From: Paenibacillus cisolokensis | GTDB taxonomy: Bacteria; Bacillota; Bacilli; Paenibacillales; Paenibacillaceae | Reading direction: 5' to 3' | Length of the DNA stretch: 34,711 nucleotides | Assembly: GCF_018403665.1 (NCBI RefSeq) | Contig: NZ_BOVJ01000009.1 | Coordinates: forward strand, 1 to 34,711 | In this document: positions 16,348 through 25,614 of the stretch, one piece after another | Layout of the letters: the number at the start of each line of letters is the position of its first letter | Numbering within the stretch: the first letter of the stretch is position 1 | Notes under the pieces: model-generated | What the model was told of the DNA's origin: nothing | Seen by the model: only the letters and a program-made list of their open reading frames with translations | Databases searched by the model: none | Position numbers and translations under genes: made by a program

Positions 16348-17473
16348 CGAAATGCGGGCAGCAGCCCGATCCGACGCGCGCTGCTTCTGCCGCGGAGACC
16401 GCGGCGGTCGGAGGCGAAACGGCGGCCGCCGGGGACAGCGTCATCCTTGCGGTGGAGACCAGCTGTGACGAAACGTCCGTCGCCATCGTGAAGAATGGCC
16501 GTCAAATTCTGGCCAATCTTGTGTCGAGCCAGATTGAGACGCATCGCAAATTCGGCGGCGTCGTGCCGGAAATCGCCTCCCGCAAGCATGTGGAGTCCAT
16601 TACGATGCTGATGGAGGAGGCGGTGCGGTCGGCGGGTCTAAGTTTGCAGGACATTACCGCGGTCGCGGTCACGCAGGGTCCCGGACTTGTCGGTTCCCTG
16701 CTCGTCGGCGTCGTCGCCGCGAAAAGCTTGGCGCTGGCGCTGGACGTTCCGCTCATCGGCACCCATCATATCGCCGGGCATATTTATGCGAACCGGCTCG
16801 TGGAGGAAATGGTCTATCCCGCTATGGCGCTGGTCGTATCCGGCGGCCATACGGAACTGGTGCTGCTGGAGCGGGAAGGCGTGTTCCGCGTGATCGGCCG
16901 CACCCGGGACGACGCCGTCGGGGAGGCTTACGACAAGGTCGCCCGGGCGCTGCAATTTCCGTATCCCGGAGGGCCGCATATCGACCGTCTGGCGCAGGAG
17001 GCCGACGAGGCGATCGAGCTCCCGCGCGCCTGGCTCGAGCCGGATTCGTACGATTTCAGCTTCAGCGGCTTGAAATCCGCTGTTCTGGCGGCGATCAACC
17101 AGGCGAAGATGCGCGGCGAAGCGCCGATGCGGGCCGCGCTCGCCCGCGGTTTCAGGAGTCGGTCATCGACGTGCTGACGACGAAGGCGCTGCGGGCGGCC
17201 GGCGAATACGGCGCCAGACAGTTGCTGTTGTGCGGCGGCGTCGCCGCCAATGCCGGCCTTCGCGCCGCCCTGGCGGAGCGGTGCGCCGAGGCCGGCCTGC
17301 CGCTGCTCGTTCCGCCGCTGTCGCTATGCACGGACAACGCGGCGATGATCGCCGCCGCGGCCGAGCTGAAGTGGCGGCGGGCGGAGTGGACGCCGCTCGA
17401 TATGAAGGCGGATCCGTTGCTTTCGCTGGAGGCGTGGTCGGTGAAAGATGAGGCTGCGGCAGCGAAACGGTAA
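16344..17473 (+). CDS. tsaD: tRNA threonylcarbamoyltransferase TsaD, frameshifted in this sequence
   Basis: The catalytic t6A subunit (formerly Gcp/YdiE). It shows [32 protein letters not shown] (metal His142 and His146), VVSGGHTEL and [11 protein letters not shown]. After the coupling at 16344 there is an unusual Ala-rich leader of about 30 residues. The frame breaks near 17150-17153: the first part stops at 17177, while the C-terminal part, with [14 protein letters not shown] and the metal-site CTDNAAM, continues in another frame to 17473. One extra base in the TTT at 17150-17152 gives [19 protein letters not shown] and an intact protein of about 376 residues. Because tsaD is normally indispensable, a base missing from the read is the likely cause. 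Confidence 0.92.
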
Positions 17474-17500
17474 ATCGGCGGCGCCTTTTCGAATATGGGT

Positions 17501-17529
17501 TTGACAGTTCGCATGCGGATGACTATAAT
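17501..17529 (+). promoter_or_regulatory. sigma-A promoter of the tandem T-box/leuA unit
   Basis: Perfect TTGACA (17501-17506), 17 bases, perfect TATAAT (17524-17529). Transcription should start near 17536, just before the first T-box. No comparably good promoter was found between the two T-boxes. Confidence 0.85.
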
Positions 17530-17559
17530 AGTCACCAATACTTCTTTATCCATACCTTG

Positions 17560-17918
17560 CAAACGCAATGATCGGGAACAGTAAGGCCCAGCCGGGAAAG
17601 AAGCGGCCGTCATCCTGGGGATGAGGCGGCTTTGGCAAGAGAACTGCGGGACGGTGCGACGCAGTCGAAGGCAGCCTGAAGCTCGCCCGTGAGCGGAACG
17701 GTGGAACTTGACGGCGCGATGTTATGCGGCCGGTAAGATGTACATCGTTACGGCTGACCCCCGTCATCGGGTGCGCTGGCGTCCTGTCCGGACAGGTCGC
17801 TGGCGGCAGAGTGGGCGCAGCGTCCTTATAAGGGGGGCTGGCGTCAACAAGGGTGGTACCGCGCGGGCCTGTTTGCAGCCTGTCGTCTCTTGAATACAAG
17901 GGGCGGCGGGCTGTTTTT
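17560..17918 (+). promoter_or_regulatory. T-box riboswitch 1 (leucine-type) upstream of leuA
   Basis: A T-box leader that senses uncharged tRNA and controls termination. It opens with GATCGGGAACAGTA. AGAGAACTGCGGG...GACGCAGT forms the distal stem I region at about 17637-17665. The specifier is probably CTC (Leu) at 17682-17684, followed by GCCCGTGAGC. The canonical AGGGTGGTACCGCG T-box is at 17850-17863; its TGGT would pair with an ACCA acceptor end, as in tRNA-Leu. A GCT (Ala) reading of the specifier is possible from this copy alone, but alignment with the second copy favours CTC. Confidence 0.85.
17876..17918 (+). terminator. T-box 1 regulated terminator
   Basis: CAGCCTGTCGTC (17876-17887) pairs with GGCGGCGGGCTG (17902-17913) over 12 bp including three G-U pairs, then TTTTT. 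The upstream T-box sequence would form the competing antiterminator. Confidence 0.8.
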
Positions 17919-18029
17919 AGTTGGCGGGAAGAGGCAGGTTGGACAGTATGCCACCGGAAAATTTCCGGGCGGGCGCAGTTAAGACGGAACAGTGCGTAAG
18001 TGAAAGGTAAATGACATTCATTTCATATC

Positions 18030-18505
18030 GGAAACGCTGTGAACAGGAGCAGTAGGGCAAAGTGGCGGAACAAGTGATGACGCTGCGGAACGGAACGTCC
18101 GCGTCGGTTGTCGCGACAGAGAGCTGCGGGATGGTGCGACGCAGCCGAAGCCGCGGTCCGAACTCGCCTGGGAGCGGAACGGCGGAAGCAGCGGGCGGCA
18201 GCCGGCGATCGGCGCTGCACCCGAGTACGCCGTTACGGTTAACCCCCGTGATCGGGTGCCGTTCGGGCAAAGGCGCATTTGAAGCGGAAAACGGTCGGGA
18301 ATCCATTGATCTGACGAGGTTCGGATCGATCGGACCGGTTTTCGGTGATTGAAGCGTGTTTGTCTGGCGGAGAAAGCGGTTCGAGCTGATGCTTCGAGGC
18401 TGCCTTGCAGCGGACTCAGGCATACGTGATCGAACAAGTAGAGTGGTACCGCGGCCGGTTGCAAGCCTGTCGTCTCTTCGGAAGAAGGGATGGCAGGCTT
18501 TTTTT
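18030..18505 (+). promoter_or_regulatory. T-box riboswitch 2 (leucine-type), directly upstream of leuA
   Basis: A second complete T-box leader. GAACAGGAGCAGTA is at 18041-18054, and AGAGAGCTGCGGG...GACGCAGC at about 18119-18145 sits exactly 480 bases after its counterpart in copy 1. The specifier is GAA-CTC-GCC with CTC (Leu) at 18163-18165. ACCCCCGTGATCGGG also matches copy 1. The T-box reads AGAGTGGTACCGCG (18440-18453), with A for the usual G at the third position. Leucine specificity agrees with leuA downstream. It is clearly a diverged duplicate, longer than copy 1 between specifier and T-box. Confidence 0.87.
18463..18505 (+). terminator. T-box 2 regulated terminator
   Basis: AAGCCTGTCGTC (18463-18474) pairs with GATGGCAGGCTT (18489-18500) over 12 bp with two wobbles, and a T-run of seven follows from 18499. 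leuA begins about 50 bases later. Confidence 0.82.
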
Positions 18506-18557
18506 CGTGGCGGTCTTGCGGCTGCCTTCAGTCTATTCATTCAGGAGGGATATGATC

Positions 18558-20135
18558 ATGAACGAAAAACAGGAGTATACTCGAGTACAAATATTCGATA
18601 CGACGCTGCGGGACGGTGAGCAGTCACCAGGTGCTGCGATTGAGCCCGAGCGGAAAATCGTCATTGCAAGGCAACTGGCCAAACTGGGCGTCGACGTGAT
18701 TGAACCGGGCTTTCCGGTCTCAAGCCCCGGCGAATTCGCCGCGGTGCAGCAAATTTCGCGCGAGCTTCAGGGCGTGGAAATCGCCGGCTTCGCCCGCGCC
18801 GTCAAGGGCGATATCGATGCGGCGGTGCGCGCGACGCAGGATGCGGGCAAACGTCGTCTGCATCTGTTTATCTCCTCGTCGGATATCCATCTGAATTACC
18901 AGCTGCGCAAATCCCGCGAGGAGGTCGTGCGACAGGCGCGCGAGATGGTCGCTTACGGCAAGCAGTTCGTGGACGAAATTGAATTTTCGGCAATGGATGC
19001 GACCCGTTCGGGGCGCGAATTCGTAATCGAACTGGTGGAAGCCGTCATTGCCGAAGGGGCCACGATCATCAATTTGCCGGACACGCTCGGTTATGCGCTG
19101 CCAGGGGAAATAACCGAACTGTTCCAGACGGTGCGCAAGGAAGCGCGGGGCGGAAACACGGTGCGTTACAGCGCGCATTGCCATAACGACCTGGGGCTGG
19201 CGGTCGCCAACAGTCTGGCGGCCATCGGGGCCGGGGCGACGCAAATCGAAGTGACGGTCAACGGGATCGGCGAGCGCGCCGGCAACTGTTCGCTCGAGGA
19301 GCTCGTGATGGCGATCGAAACCCGGAAGGAGGCGCTGCGGGCGGAGACCGGCATCAACATCGGCGAAATTTATGAAACGTCCCGCCTTGTCAGCCGGTCG
19401 ATGCATTTTCCGATCGCGTTCAACAAGCCGATCGTCGGCAGGAACGCTTTCCAGCACGAATCGGGCATTCACCAGGATGGCTTGCTCAAAAACCGCAGCA
19501 CCTATGAAATTATGGACCCGGAAGCGATGGGCATTCCGCGCAGCATGATCGTGCTCGGCAAACATTCGGGACGCCATGCGATCCGGCATCGGCTGGCCGA
19601 ATTCGGCATTGAAGTGACCGACGAGCAAATGCAGGACATTTACGACCGTTTCAAAGCGAAAGCGGATGAGCAGAAGATCGTGACCGACGATCAGCTGATC
19701 CGCATTGCGGGGGAAACGACCCGGACGCAGCCTGATCCGTATGTGCTGGTCGATCTTCAGGTGCTGGCCGGTTCGCAGAAATCCCGGATCGCCTCGGTGA
19801 CCGTCCGCGGCAGCGCAGACGGACAAGAGCGGACCTATACCGGAGCGGGGACGGGACCGCTCGAGGCGGTCATCCAATGCATCCGGCAGGCGATTCCGGC
19901 GGCGGCGGAATTCGAAGATCTGGAGCTTCACTCGCTGTCTACAGGCGAGGATGCGCATGGCGAGGCGGCCGTATCGATCGTGTACCAAGGCGAACGGTAC
20001 CGCGGCACGGCCATTCACCAGGATATTGTGCTGGCCGCTGCGCAGGCTTATGTGGCGGCCTGCAACCAGGCGCTGATGAGCGCCAAACGTCGTCAGGCAG
20101 CCGGATACGGGGCGCGTCAAGCGGAAGCGAAGTGA
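18558..20135 (+). CDS. leuA: 2-isopropylmalate synthase
   Basis: First committed enzyme of leucine synthesis: condenses acetyl-CoA with 2-oxoisovalerate. The 525-residue product has the TIM-barrel motif [13 protein letters not shown] (Asp14, Arg18), HCHNDLG (His207, His209) and [15 protein letters not shown], then a linker with GKHSGRHAI. The C-terminal LeuA regulatory domain (about 385-510) normally gives leucine feedback inhibition. AGGAGGG (18543-18549) favours ATG 18558 over ATG 18552, and a much longer in-frame extension back into the T-box is not credible. It stands alone rather than inside an ilv-leu operon, with its own tandem T-box control and a terminator at 20272. Confidence 0.95.
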   Translation: MNEKQEYTRVQIFDTTLRDGEQSPGAAIEPERKIVIARQLAKLGVDVIEPGFPVSSPGEFAAVQQISRELQGVEIAGFARAVKGDIDAAVRATQDAGKRRLHLFISSSDIHLNYQLRKSREEVVRQAREMVAYGKQFVDEIEFSAMDATRSGREFVIELVEAVIAEGATIINLPDTLGYALPGEITELFQTVRKEARGGNTVRYSAHCHNDLGLAVANSLAAIGAGATQIEVTVNGIGERAGNCSLEELVMAIETRKEALRAETGINIGEIYETSRLVSRSMHFPIAFNKPIVGRNAFQHESGIHQDGLLKNRSTYEIMDPEAMGIPRSMIVLGKHSGRHAIRHRLAEFGIEVTDEQMQDIYDRFKAKADEQKIVTDDQLIRIAGETTRTQPDPYVLVDLQVLAGSQKSRIASVTVRGSADGQERTYTGAGTGPLEAVIQCIRQAIPAAAEFEDLELHSLSTGEDAHGEAAVSIVYQGERYRGTAIHQDIVLAAAQAYVAACNQALMSAKRRQAAGYGARQAEAK

Positions 20136-20148
20136 CTCCTGCAGCAGG

Positions 20149-20386
20149 TTATCCACAAACCGTGGCCTTACGTGGATAACTGCTGCGAAAGCCTGCCAGC
20201 ATTGAATTCGGGCTGTGGAGAAAATGGGTGCTGTTTTTTCACAGGACAATTGTGGATAATGTGGATAATGGGGACCGAAAAGGCCGCTTTTCGGTCCTTA
20301 TCTTTGCAGTCCGGGCGGGGCGTCTTCTAGCCGCAGTCTGAATTGATCAACAATTTAGGAACAATTGTGGATAATACTGTGGATAA
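20149..20386. promoter_or_regulatory. cluster of DnaA-box-like 9-mers downstream of leuA
   Basis: Five perfect DnaA boxes: TTATCCACA at 20149-20157 and its complement TGTGGATAA at 20251-20259, 20260-20268, 20366-20374 and 20378-20386. Two one-mismatch sites lie at 20171-20179 and 20214-20222. The pair at 20251/20260 is directly contiguous, and the first site and 20171 form the arms of an inverted repeat with GCAGCAG/CTGCTGC flanks. There is no dnaA or dnaN nearby, so a DnaA-titrating or regulatory cluster is more likely than oriC. Confidence 0.7.
20272..20304 (+). terminator. leuA terminator
   Basis: GGACCGAAAAG (20272-20282) and CTTTTCGGTCC (20287-20297) form a perfect 11-bp stem with a 4-base loop, then TTATCTTT. 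It sits in the middle of the DnaA-box cluster. Confidence 0.8.
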
Positions 20387-20394
20387 ATATCGGG

Positions 20395-20423
20395 TTGCGA
20401 AATAGAGCGTAAAAATATATATT
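20395..20423 (+). promoter_or_regulatory. promoter of the GntR/LacI-type regulator
   Basis: TTGCGA (20395-20400), 17 bases, TATATT (20418-20423) in a very AT-rich stretch, about 40 bases before the regulator start. It directly follows the last DnaA box. The -10 region resembles that of the mannosidase promoter. Confidence 0.55.
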
Positions 20424-20460
20424 ATACATAACAAATTTAGACCGAAGCATGGTGATTGTG

Positions 20461-21633
20461 ATGAATTCAACCGATCGAGTACCGTTATATCAGCAAATTC
20501 AGGATTACGTCCGCGACCTGATCGTTTCGTCCGGCCTGCAGGAGGGCGATCGCATTCCGACCGAGAAGGAATTGATGGAACGTTTTCAGGTAAGCAAAAT
20601 TACGGTCGTCAATGCGCTGACGGGGCTCGCCAATGAAGGCTTGATTAAGCGGGTACCCGGACGAGGCAGCTTTGTCAGCCGGCCGGAGACCGCTCATCCG
20701 GAACCGGACGAAGCGGAGCGTGCGCCATCGGCCCCCGTCCCGGCAGGCGAGCGGAACGTTCCCCGGCACAGTGGATTTGTCGGCATCGTCATGCCGACGA
20801 TCGAGGATTATTTTGCGATTCGGCTCATTGGCGGCATCCAGCGGGCCATCTTGGAGAGCGGGTACCGGAGCATGATCCTGCTGACAGAGGGCAGTCTGGA
20901 GAGGGAACAGGAAGCGATCAAGACGCTGAAAGAGATCGGCGCGGAAGGCATGCTCATTTTCCCGGTCGACGAAGAGCAGTACAATGAGGAAATATTGAGC
21001 ATGAAGCTCGCGGGGTTCCCGTTCGTGCTGATCGACCGGTATTTGCCCGGCGTGGAGACTCATTATTTCGCTTCGGACGGCAAGCTCGGCACGGCGATGG
21101 CGGTGGACTACCTCTGGGAGCTCGGCCACCGCGATATCGCGATTTGCTCGGATTCCCCCTTGCAGACGGTAACCGTGCAGGAACGTATCGAAGGCTATAT
21201 GAACGCGCTTAGCGCCAAAGGCGCGCTGATCAATCCGGCGCTGATGATTACCGGCTTCCGCGTAAACGGCGCGGACGGCCTGGAAGAGCATCCGCTGTAC
21301 CGGTATATTCGCAACCGGATGGCTACCGCCTATATTACGCTCAACGGCAAGCTCGGCGTTCACGTTTACCGGATGGCCGAACGGGCCGGGCTGAAAGTGC
21401 CGGACGACTTGTCGATCATATCGTTCGACGATCCGACCTCTGCTGTGGAGGATTTCAGCATGTTCACGCATATTCGCCAGCATGAAGAAGATATGGGATA
21501 TCAGGCGGCATTGAAGCTGCTGGAAATCGTCCGCACCGGTCACACCAACAAAGGGCCGTTCAGCAAAATGCTGATTCAACCCGAGCTGGTTATCCGCCAG
21601 ACGACGGGGCCGGTACGAACGGCTGCGGAATGA
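20461..21633 (+). CDS. GntR-type DNA-binding, LacI-type sugar-sensing transcriptional regulator (AraR-like)
   Basis: A 390-residue fusion of a GntR winged helix (about residues 5-72: VPLYQQIQDYVRDLI, GDRIPTEKELMERFQVSKITV, GLIKRVPGRGSFV) to a periplasmic-binding-protein-like effector domain (GFVGIVMPTIEDYFAIRLIGGI, FVLIDRYLPG, LWELGHRDIAI, DDLSIISFDDP). This is the architecture of the arabinose repressor AraR, so a sugar-responsive repressor is expected. ATG 20461 has GGTG upstream; ATG 20449 has little. A variable Pro/Glu/Ala linker joins the domains. The mannosidase is the next gene on the same strand, so control of mannoside use is a reasonable inference. Confidence 0.88.
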   Translation: MNSTDRVPLYQQIQDYVRDLIVSSGLQEGDRIPTEKELMERFQVSKITVVNALTGLANEGLIKRVPGRGSFVSRPETAHPEPDEAERAPSAPVPAGERNVPRHSGFVGIVMPTIEDYFAIRLIGGIQRAILESGYRSMILLTEGSLEREQEAIKTLKEIGAEGMLIFPVDEEQYNEEILSMKLAGFPFVLIDRYLPGVETHYFASDGKLGTAMAVDYLWELGHRDIAICSDSPLQTVTVQERIEGYMNALSAKGALINPALMITGFRVNGADGLEEHPLYRYIRNRMATAYITLNGKLGVHVYRMAERAGLKVPDDLSIISFDDPTSAVEDFSMFTHIRQHEEDMGYQAALKLLEIVRTGHTNKGPFSKMLIQPELVIRQTTGPVRTAAE

Positions 21634-22140
21634 GCGGTTGTTGAGGCGTAAGCGATCCGAAGATGTGTACGAACCGGAGGTCTGCGGGCGGCTAAAGCCC
21701 TGCATTGCGCAATCGGTCGCGGTTCCGTGGCGGTGCGAGTGTGAGCAGGTGCGCAATCGTTCGCAAGACCCGGTAAGCATGCGGCGCAGTAGCGTCATAC
21801 AAGTTATAAAAATTCGAGACTGCCGAGATCACTCCCGGCAGTCTTTTCTTCCATCCGCGCCATCCGTCAAATCTTCACCGGTCCGTCGGTGTGCCTCGCC
21901 ATCCGTCAATTCGTCCAACGTCCGTTTACGCGCCCCGCCTTCAGCGCCTCCATTTCTCGGCAGATTGATTTGGCGAAAAGCCTGCAAAAGCGATAAAGCC
22001 CTGCAGGTGCGCAATGGACCGCGTGGCGGGGACGTCGGGCTGCCGCCCGGCCCGGCCTCTGACAGAGACGACGGAGTCGTTGCTGCTTATGCATCCTGGC
22101 GTATGACCGCTTCACCCAAGTCGGTTCACCGATATACATA
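21634..22140. other. intergenic stretch with short dispersed repeats, no convincing gene
   Basis: An open frame on the plus strand here is Arg/Ser-rich and unlike a protein. Related blocks containing TGCGCAAT recur near 21691, 21746 and 21992; the first and third share AAAGCCCTGCA before it. CCATCCGTCAA also occurs twice (about 21860 and 21899). The regulator's terminator lies inside. The stretch may be decayed or repeat-derived DNA. Confidence 0.4.
21818..21850 (+). terminator. terminator of the regulator gene
   Basis: GACTGCCG (21818-21825) pairs perfectly with CGGCAGTC (21836-21843) across a 10-base loop, then TTTTCTT. Confidence 0.7.
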
Positions 22141-22169
22141 TTGAATATATATAAATAATATATTATATT
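22141..22169 (+). promoter_or_regulatory. promoter and possible operator of the alpha-mannosidase gene
   Basis: TTGAAT (22141-22146), 17 bases, TATATT (22164-22169). The spacer contains an inverted repeat AATATAT/ATATATT (22144-22150 and 22158-22164) that could be an operator for the upstream regulator, although such AT-rich symmetry can arise by chance. Confidence 0.5.
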
Positions 22170-22252
22170 AGTCAATGAATAAGGTTCTTCGCGTTAACAA
22201 CCGATCGGGTCAATCGGAGCAAGCCGTACGCTAAAAGTAAAGGAGAAGCATA

Positions 22253-25200
22253 ATGCCATACGAAACAGTGAAGCCGAATCAATTAAAACCGATGCTGGAC
22301 TTTTTGAAAGAAAACATTTATCGTCCGATCGCGGAACTGAAAGTAACCGCCTGGGTGACGCCTGAACCGGTTCCGTATGCGGAGCGCATGTCCGGCCGGA
22401 AGGTGGAGCTGAAATCGGGCGAACGTTGGGGCGAGCTCTGGGACTGCGCCTGGTTTCATTTTCAAGGAACGGTACCGGACGAGGCGGCCGGCAGCAAAAC
22501 CGTCCTGCTCATCGACGTGAACGGGGAATTGTGTCTGGTCGACGATGAAGGCTCGCCGGTGCAAGGTTTGACGAACGTCAACTCGGAATTCGATCTGTCC
22601 CTCGGTTTGCCGGGGAAACGGGTCGTACATATCAGCGATGCGGCTTCCGGCGGCGAAACGATCGATCTGTGGGGAGACGCGGGTTGCAACGATCTGTTCG
22701 GCCGCTATCGCAGCGGCACGTTGAAGGAAGCTTGCGTGGCGATATGCCGGGAAGACGTCCGCCGATTATATTACGACGCCGAGGTGCTGCTCGAAACCGC
22801 GGAATGGCTGCCGGAACGCTCGGCACGACGGGAGCGCATTTTGCGCGCGCTCTACGACGTATCGCTGCTGCTGACACCGGATTTGCCGGAAGAAGCGGTC
22901 GGTCGGGCGCTGGCGCTGCTCGGCGAACAGCTTGCCAAGCGGGGCGGCGATCCGGTTCTGACGATCAGCGCGATCGGTCATGCCCATATCGACTTGGCCT
23001 GGCTGTGGCCGATTCGCGAAACGATCCGCAAAGGAGCCCGTACGTTCGCCACGGCGCTGCGCATGATGGAGCGGTATCCCGATTATGTGTTCGGCGCCAG
23101 CCAGCCGCAGCTGTATGACTGGATCAAGCAGCGCTATCCGAAGCTGTATGAGCAAATTCGCGAACGAATCAAGGAGGGGCGCTGGGAACCGCAAGGGGCG
23201 ATGTGGGTCGAATCCGATACGAACGTGCCGGGCGGCGAATCGCTCGTACGCCAGATTTTGTACGGCAAACGGTTCTTTATGAAGGAATTCGGTCAGGAGA
23301 TGAAGTCGCTCTGGATGCCGGACGTATTCGGCTACACCGCCAGCCTGCCGCAAATTTTGAAGAAATCGAATGTCGATTACATGATGACGCAGAAGCTGTC
23401 GTGGAGCATCTACAACCGCCACCCTCACCATACCTTCATGTGGGAAGGCATCGACGGCTCGCGCGTCCTGACCCATATGCCGCCGGAGGATACGTACAAC
23501 AGTCCGGCCGCGCCAAGGTCGATCGCCAAGGCGGAGGCTCAATATCTGGATAAGGGCGTGTCGGAGCATTGCTTGATGCTGTTCGGCATCGGCGACGGCG
23601 GCGGCGGTCCCGGCGAGGAGCACCTGGAGCGGCTAGCGCGGGAGAAAAACTTGCTCGGACTTAGCCCGGTTATGCAGGAGACGTCCGCGGCGTTTTTCGA
23701 GAAGTTGAAGGCCGGCCAGGACCGGTACCAGGTATGGCGCGGCGAGCTGTATCTGGAGCGGCACCAGGGGACGCTGACGACCCAGGCCCGCAACAAGTGG
23801 TACAACCGCCGACTGGAGAAAGCGTTGCGGGAGCTGGAGTTTGCCGCCGTGCTGGCCCAAGCGGTTTCCGGCATGCCGTATCCGGCCGCGGAACTGGAGG
23901 AGATTTGGAAGGAAGTGCTGCTGTACCAGTTCCACGATATTTTGCCCGGATCGTCGATCAAGCGGGTATACGATGAATCGCTGGCCCGATATGCGCTGCT
24001 CGCTGAGCGGGTCGAATCGCTTATTGCCGAACGTTACGGCGAGCTGGCGAAGCGGGCTGCCGGCGGCGATCGGACGATTGTGTTCAACTCCTTGCCGTGG
24101 GAGCGGGACGAGTGGTTGAACATCGACGGGCGATGGACGAAAGTCCGCGTTCCATCCATGGGGTATGCCGGAGCGGACGGATTGCTTGGCGGGGACGGTC
24201 AGCCGGAGGCGATCGGGAGCCTGCGCGCTTCGGCCGAAGAGCGGCGGATCGAGAACGAGCTGCTTGCGGTCGTCTTCGATGCCGACGGCTCGATCGTCTC
24301 GATATTCGACAAGGAGAACGGCCGGGAAGTCGTGTCTGCCGGCGAACGCGCCAACGCGCTGCGCATTTATAACGACAACGGAGATGCCTGGGACTTCCGC
24401 CAGGATTACCGTCAGCAGGGAAGCGCGGCGCCTGAATTGGCGGAAACCGAGGCGTTCGCGGACGGACCGAGTGCCGGGCTCATTCACCGCTACCGTTTTG
24501 GCCAATCGGCCATTACCCAGAAGGTGGTTTTGACGGCGGGAAGCCGGCGCATCGATTTTGTGACGAATGTGGATTGGAAGGAATCGGGGAAAATGCTGCG
24601 GACGTCGTTCCCGGTCGACGTGCGTTCGGATTCGGTTGCATGCGAAATCCAGTTCGGCCATCTGAAGCGGCAGACGCACCGCAACACGTCGTGGGATTAT
24701 GCGCGCGACGAAATTTGCGCACATCACTGGATCGATCTGTCTGCGCCGGATTACGGCGTCGCGTTGCTCAACGACAGCAAATACGGGCATCGTGCCGAAG
24801 GGAATACGCTCGATCTCAATTTGCTGCGCAGCCCGTCTTATCCGGACCCGGAGGCTGACCGGGTGGAGCATACATTTACGTATTCACTTTATCCTCATAA
24901 AGGGGATTACGTTCAGGCAGAAGTGTATAAGAGAGGGTATGAGCTGAATGTGCCGCTGCGGGCGATAAGCGCAGGTCCTGCCGATGGCGTTGTCGGGGAA
25001 GCGGTCCTGCCGTCGCGTTCGTTCCTGCGAATCGACCATCCGCATATTATGATAGAGGCTGTCAAAAAGCCGAGGATGACGACGATTGGATCGTTCGTCT
25101 GTATGAAACGGCCGGCACGCGGGCCGAAGCCGAGCTTCGGACGGACTTTGCGGTCGAATCGGCATGGATTGCCGACTTGATGGAGCAACCGCTTGAGCCG

Positions 25201-25290
25201 GTATCGACGGAAAACGGTGCGATCGCGCTCTCCTTTGCGCCGTTCGAAATTTTGACGGTGAAAATTCGGCTTTCGGCGACACAGTCATAA
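22253..25290 (+). CDS. GH38 alpha-mannosidase, frameshifted near the 3' end
   Basis: Glycoside hydrolase family 38, removing alpha-mannosyl residues; cytosolic, as no signal peptide is visible. Zn-site motif HAHIDLAWLWP begins at residue 243 (His243, Asp247), and the nucleophile is Asp357 in WMPDVFGYTASLPQI. FHDILPGSSI and the long beta-rich C-terminal half are typical of class II enzymes. AAAGGAGAA precedes ATG 22253. The main frame stops at 25180 after unfamiliar residues. Adding one A to the five at 25064-25068 restores VKKAEDDDDWIVRLYE and continues to TAA at 25290, giving about 1012 residues with a normal end (FAPFEILTVKI). A lost homopolymer base is the likely cause. Confidence 0.9.
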
Positions 25291-25332
25291 TATAACATAT
25301 AACGTGACATAACATCATATTATAATAGAAAG

Positions 25333-25378
25333 GCAGCATCGGCCGCAGACGGAATTGCGGTTGATGCTGCTTATTCAT
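25333..25378. terminator. bidirectional terminator between the mannosidase and the small minus-strand gene
   Basis: GCAGCATC and CCGCA (25333-25347) pair with TGCGG and GATGCTGC (25356-25370) around a 2-base mismatch, followed by TTATTCATTTT. TATAATAGAAA on the other side gives a weak T-run for the minus strand. Confidence 0.65.
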
Positions 25379-25401
25379 TTTACAGATTTCAAAACCGAAT
25401 C

Positions 25402-25521
25402 TTATAACCAATGATTCACATATGCAATTAATCCTAACGTAGCTCCAATTGCAGCTCCGACAAATACAAAGCAGCTTGTTTTTAACTCGGCCATGTTCCG
25501 TTTCATTTTTGTATCGCTCAC
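25402..25521 (-). CDS. 39-residue single-helix membrane protein, unknown function
   Basis: A GTG start at 25521 (minus strand) is preceded by AGAAGGAAGGG at a normal distance, and the frame ends in TAA at 25402. The product begins MSDTKMKRNMAELKTS and then has one hydrophobic helix rich in small residues (FVFVGAAIGATLGLIAYV), ending NHWL. A basic N-terminus followed by one helix suggests an inner-face N-terminus, single-pass. I do not recognise the family. It lies convergent to the mannosidase, and the shared terminator supports a real gene. Codon use is less GC-rich than its neighbours. Confidence 0.65.
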   Translation of the reverse strand: MSDTKMKRNMAELKTSCFVFVGAAIGATLGLIAYVNHWL

Positions 25522-25614
25522 GAACAGCCCTTCCTTCTATTCCAATCTAATAATTTGTACGTTTTTATGAACGATATGTTTCATTAGCGGGAAAGGGAGG
25601 ATACGGGATAACTT

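Noticed and set aside
20149-20440. Chromosomal replication origin
   Set aside because: DnaA boxes plus an AT-rich stretch are present, but no dnaA, dnaN or other origin genes flank it, and the neighbourhood is that of tsaD/groESL.
21638-22144. Plus-strand open frame of 168 codons after the regulator
   Set aside because: It crosses a terminator and repeated blocks, is Arg/Ser-rich and has no ribosome site.
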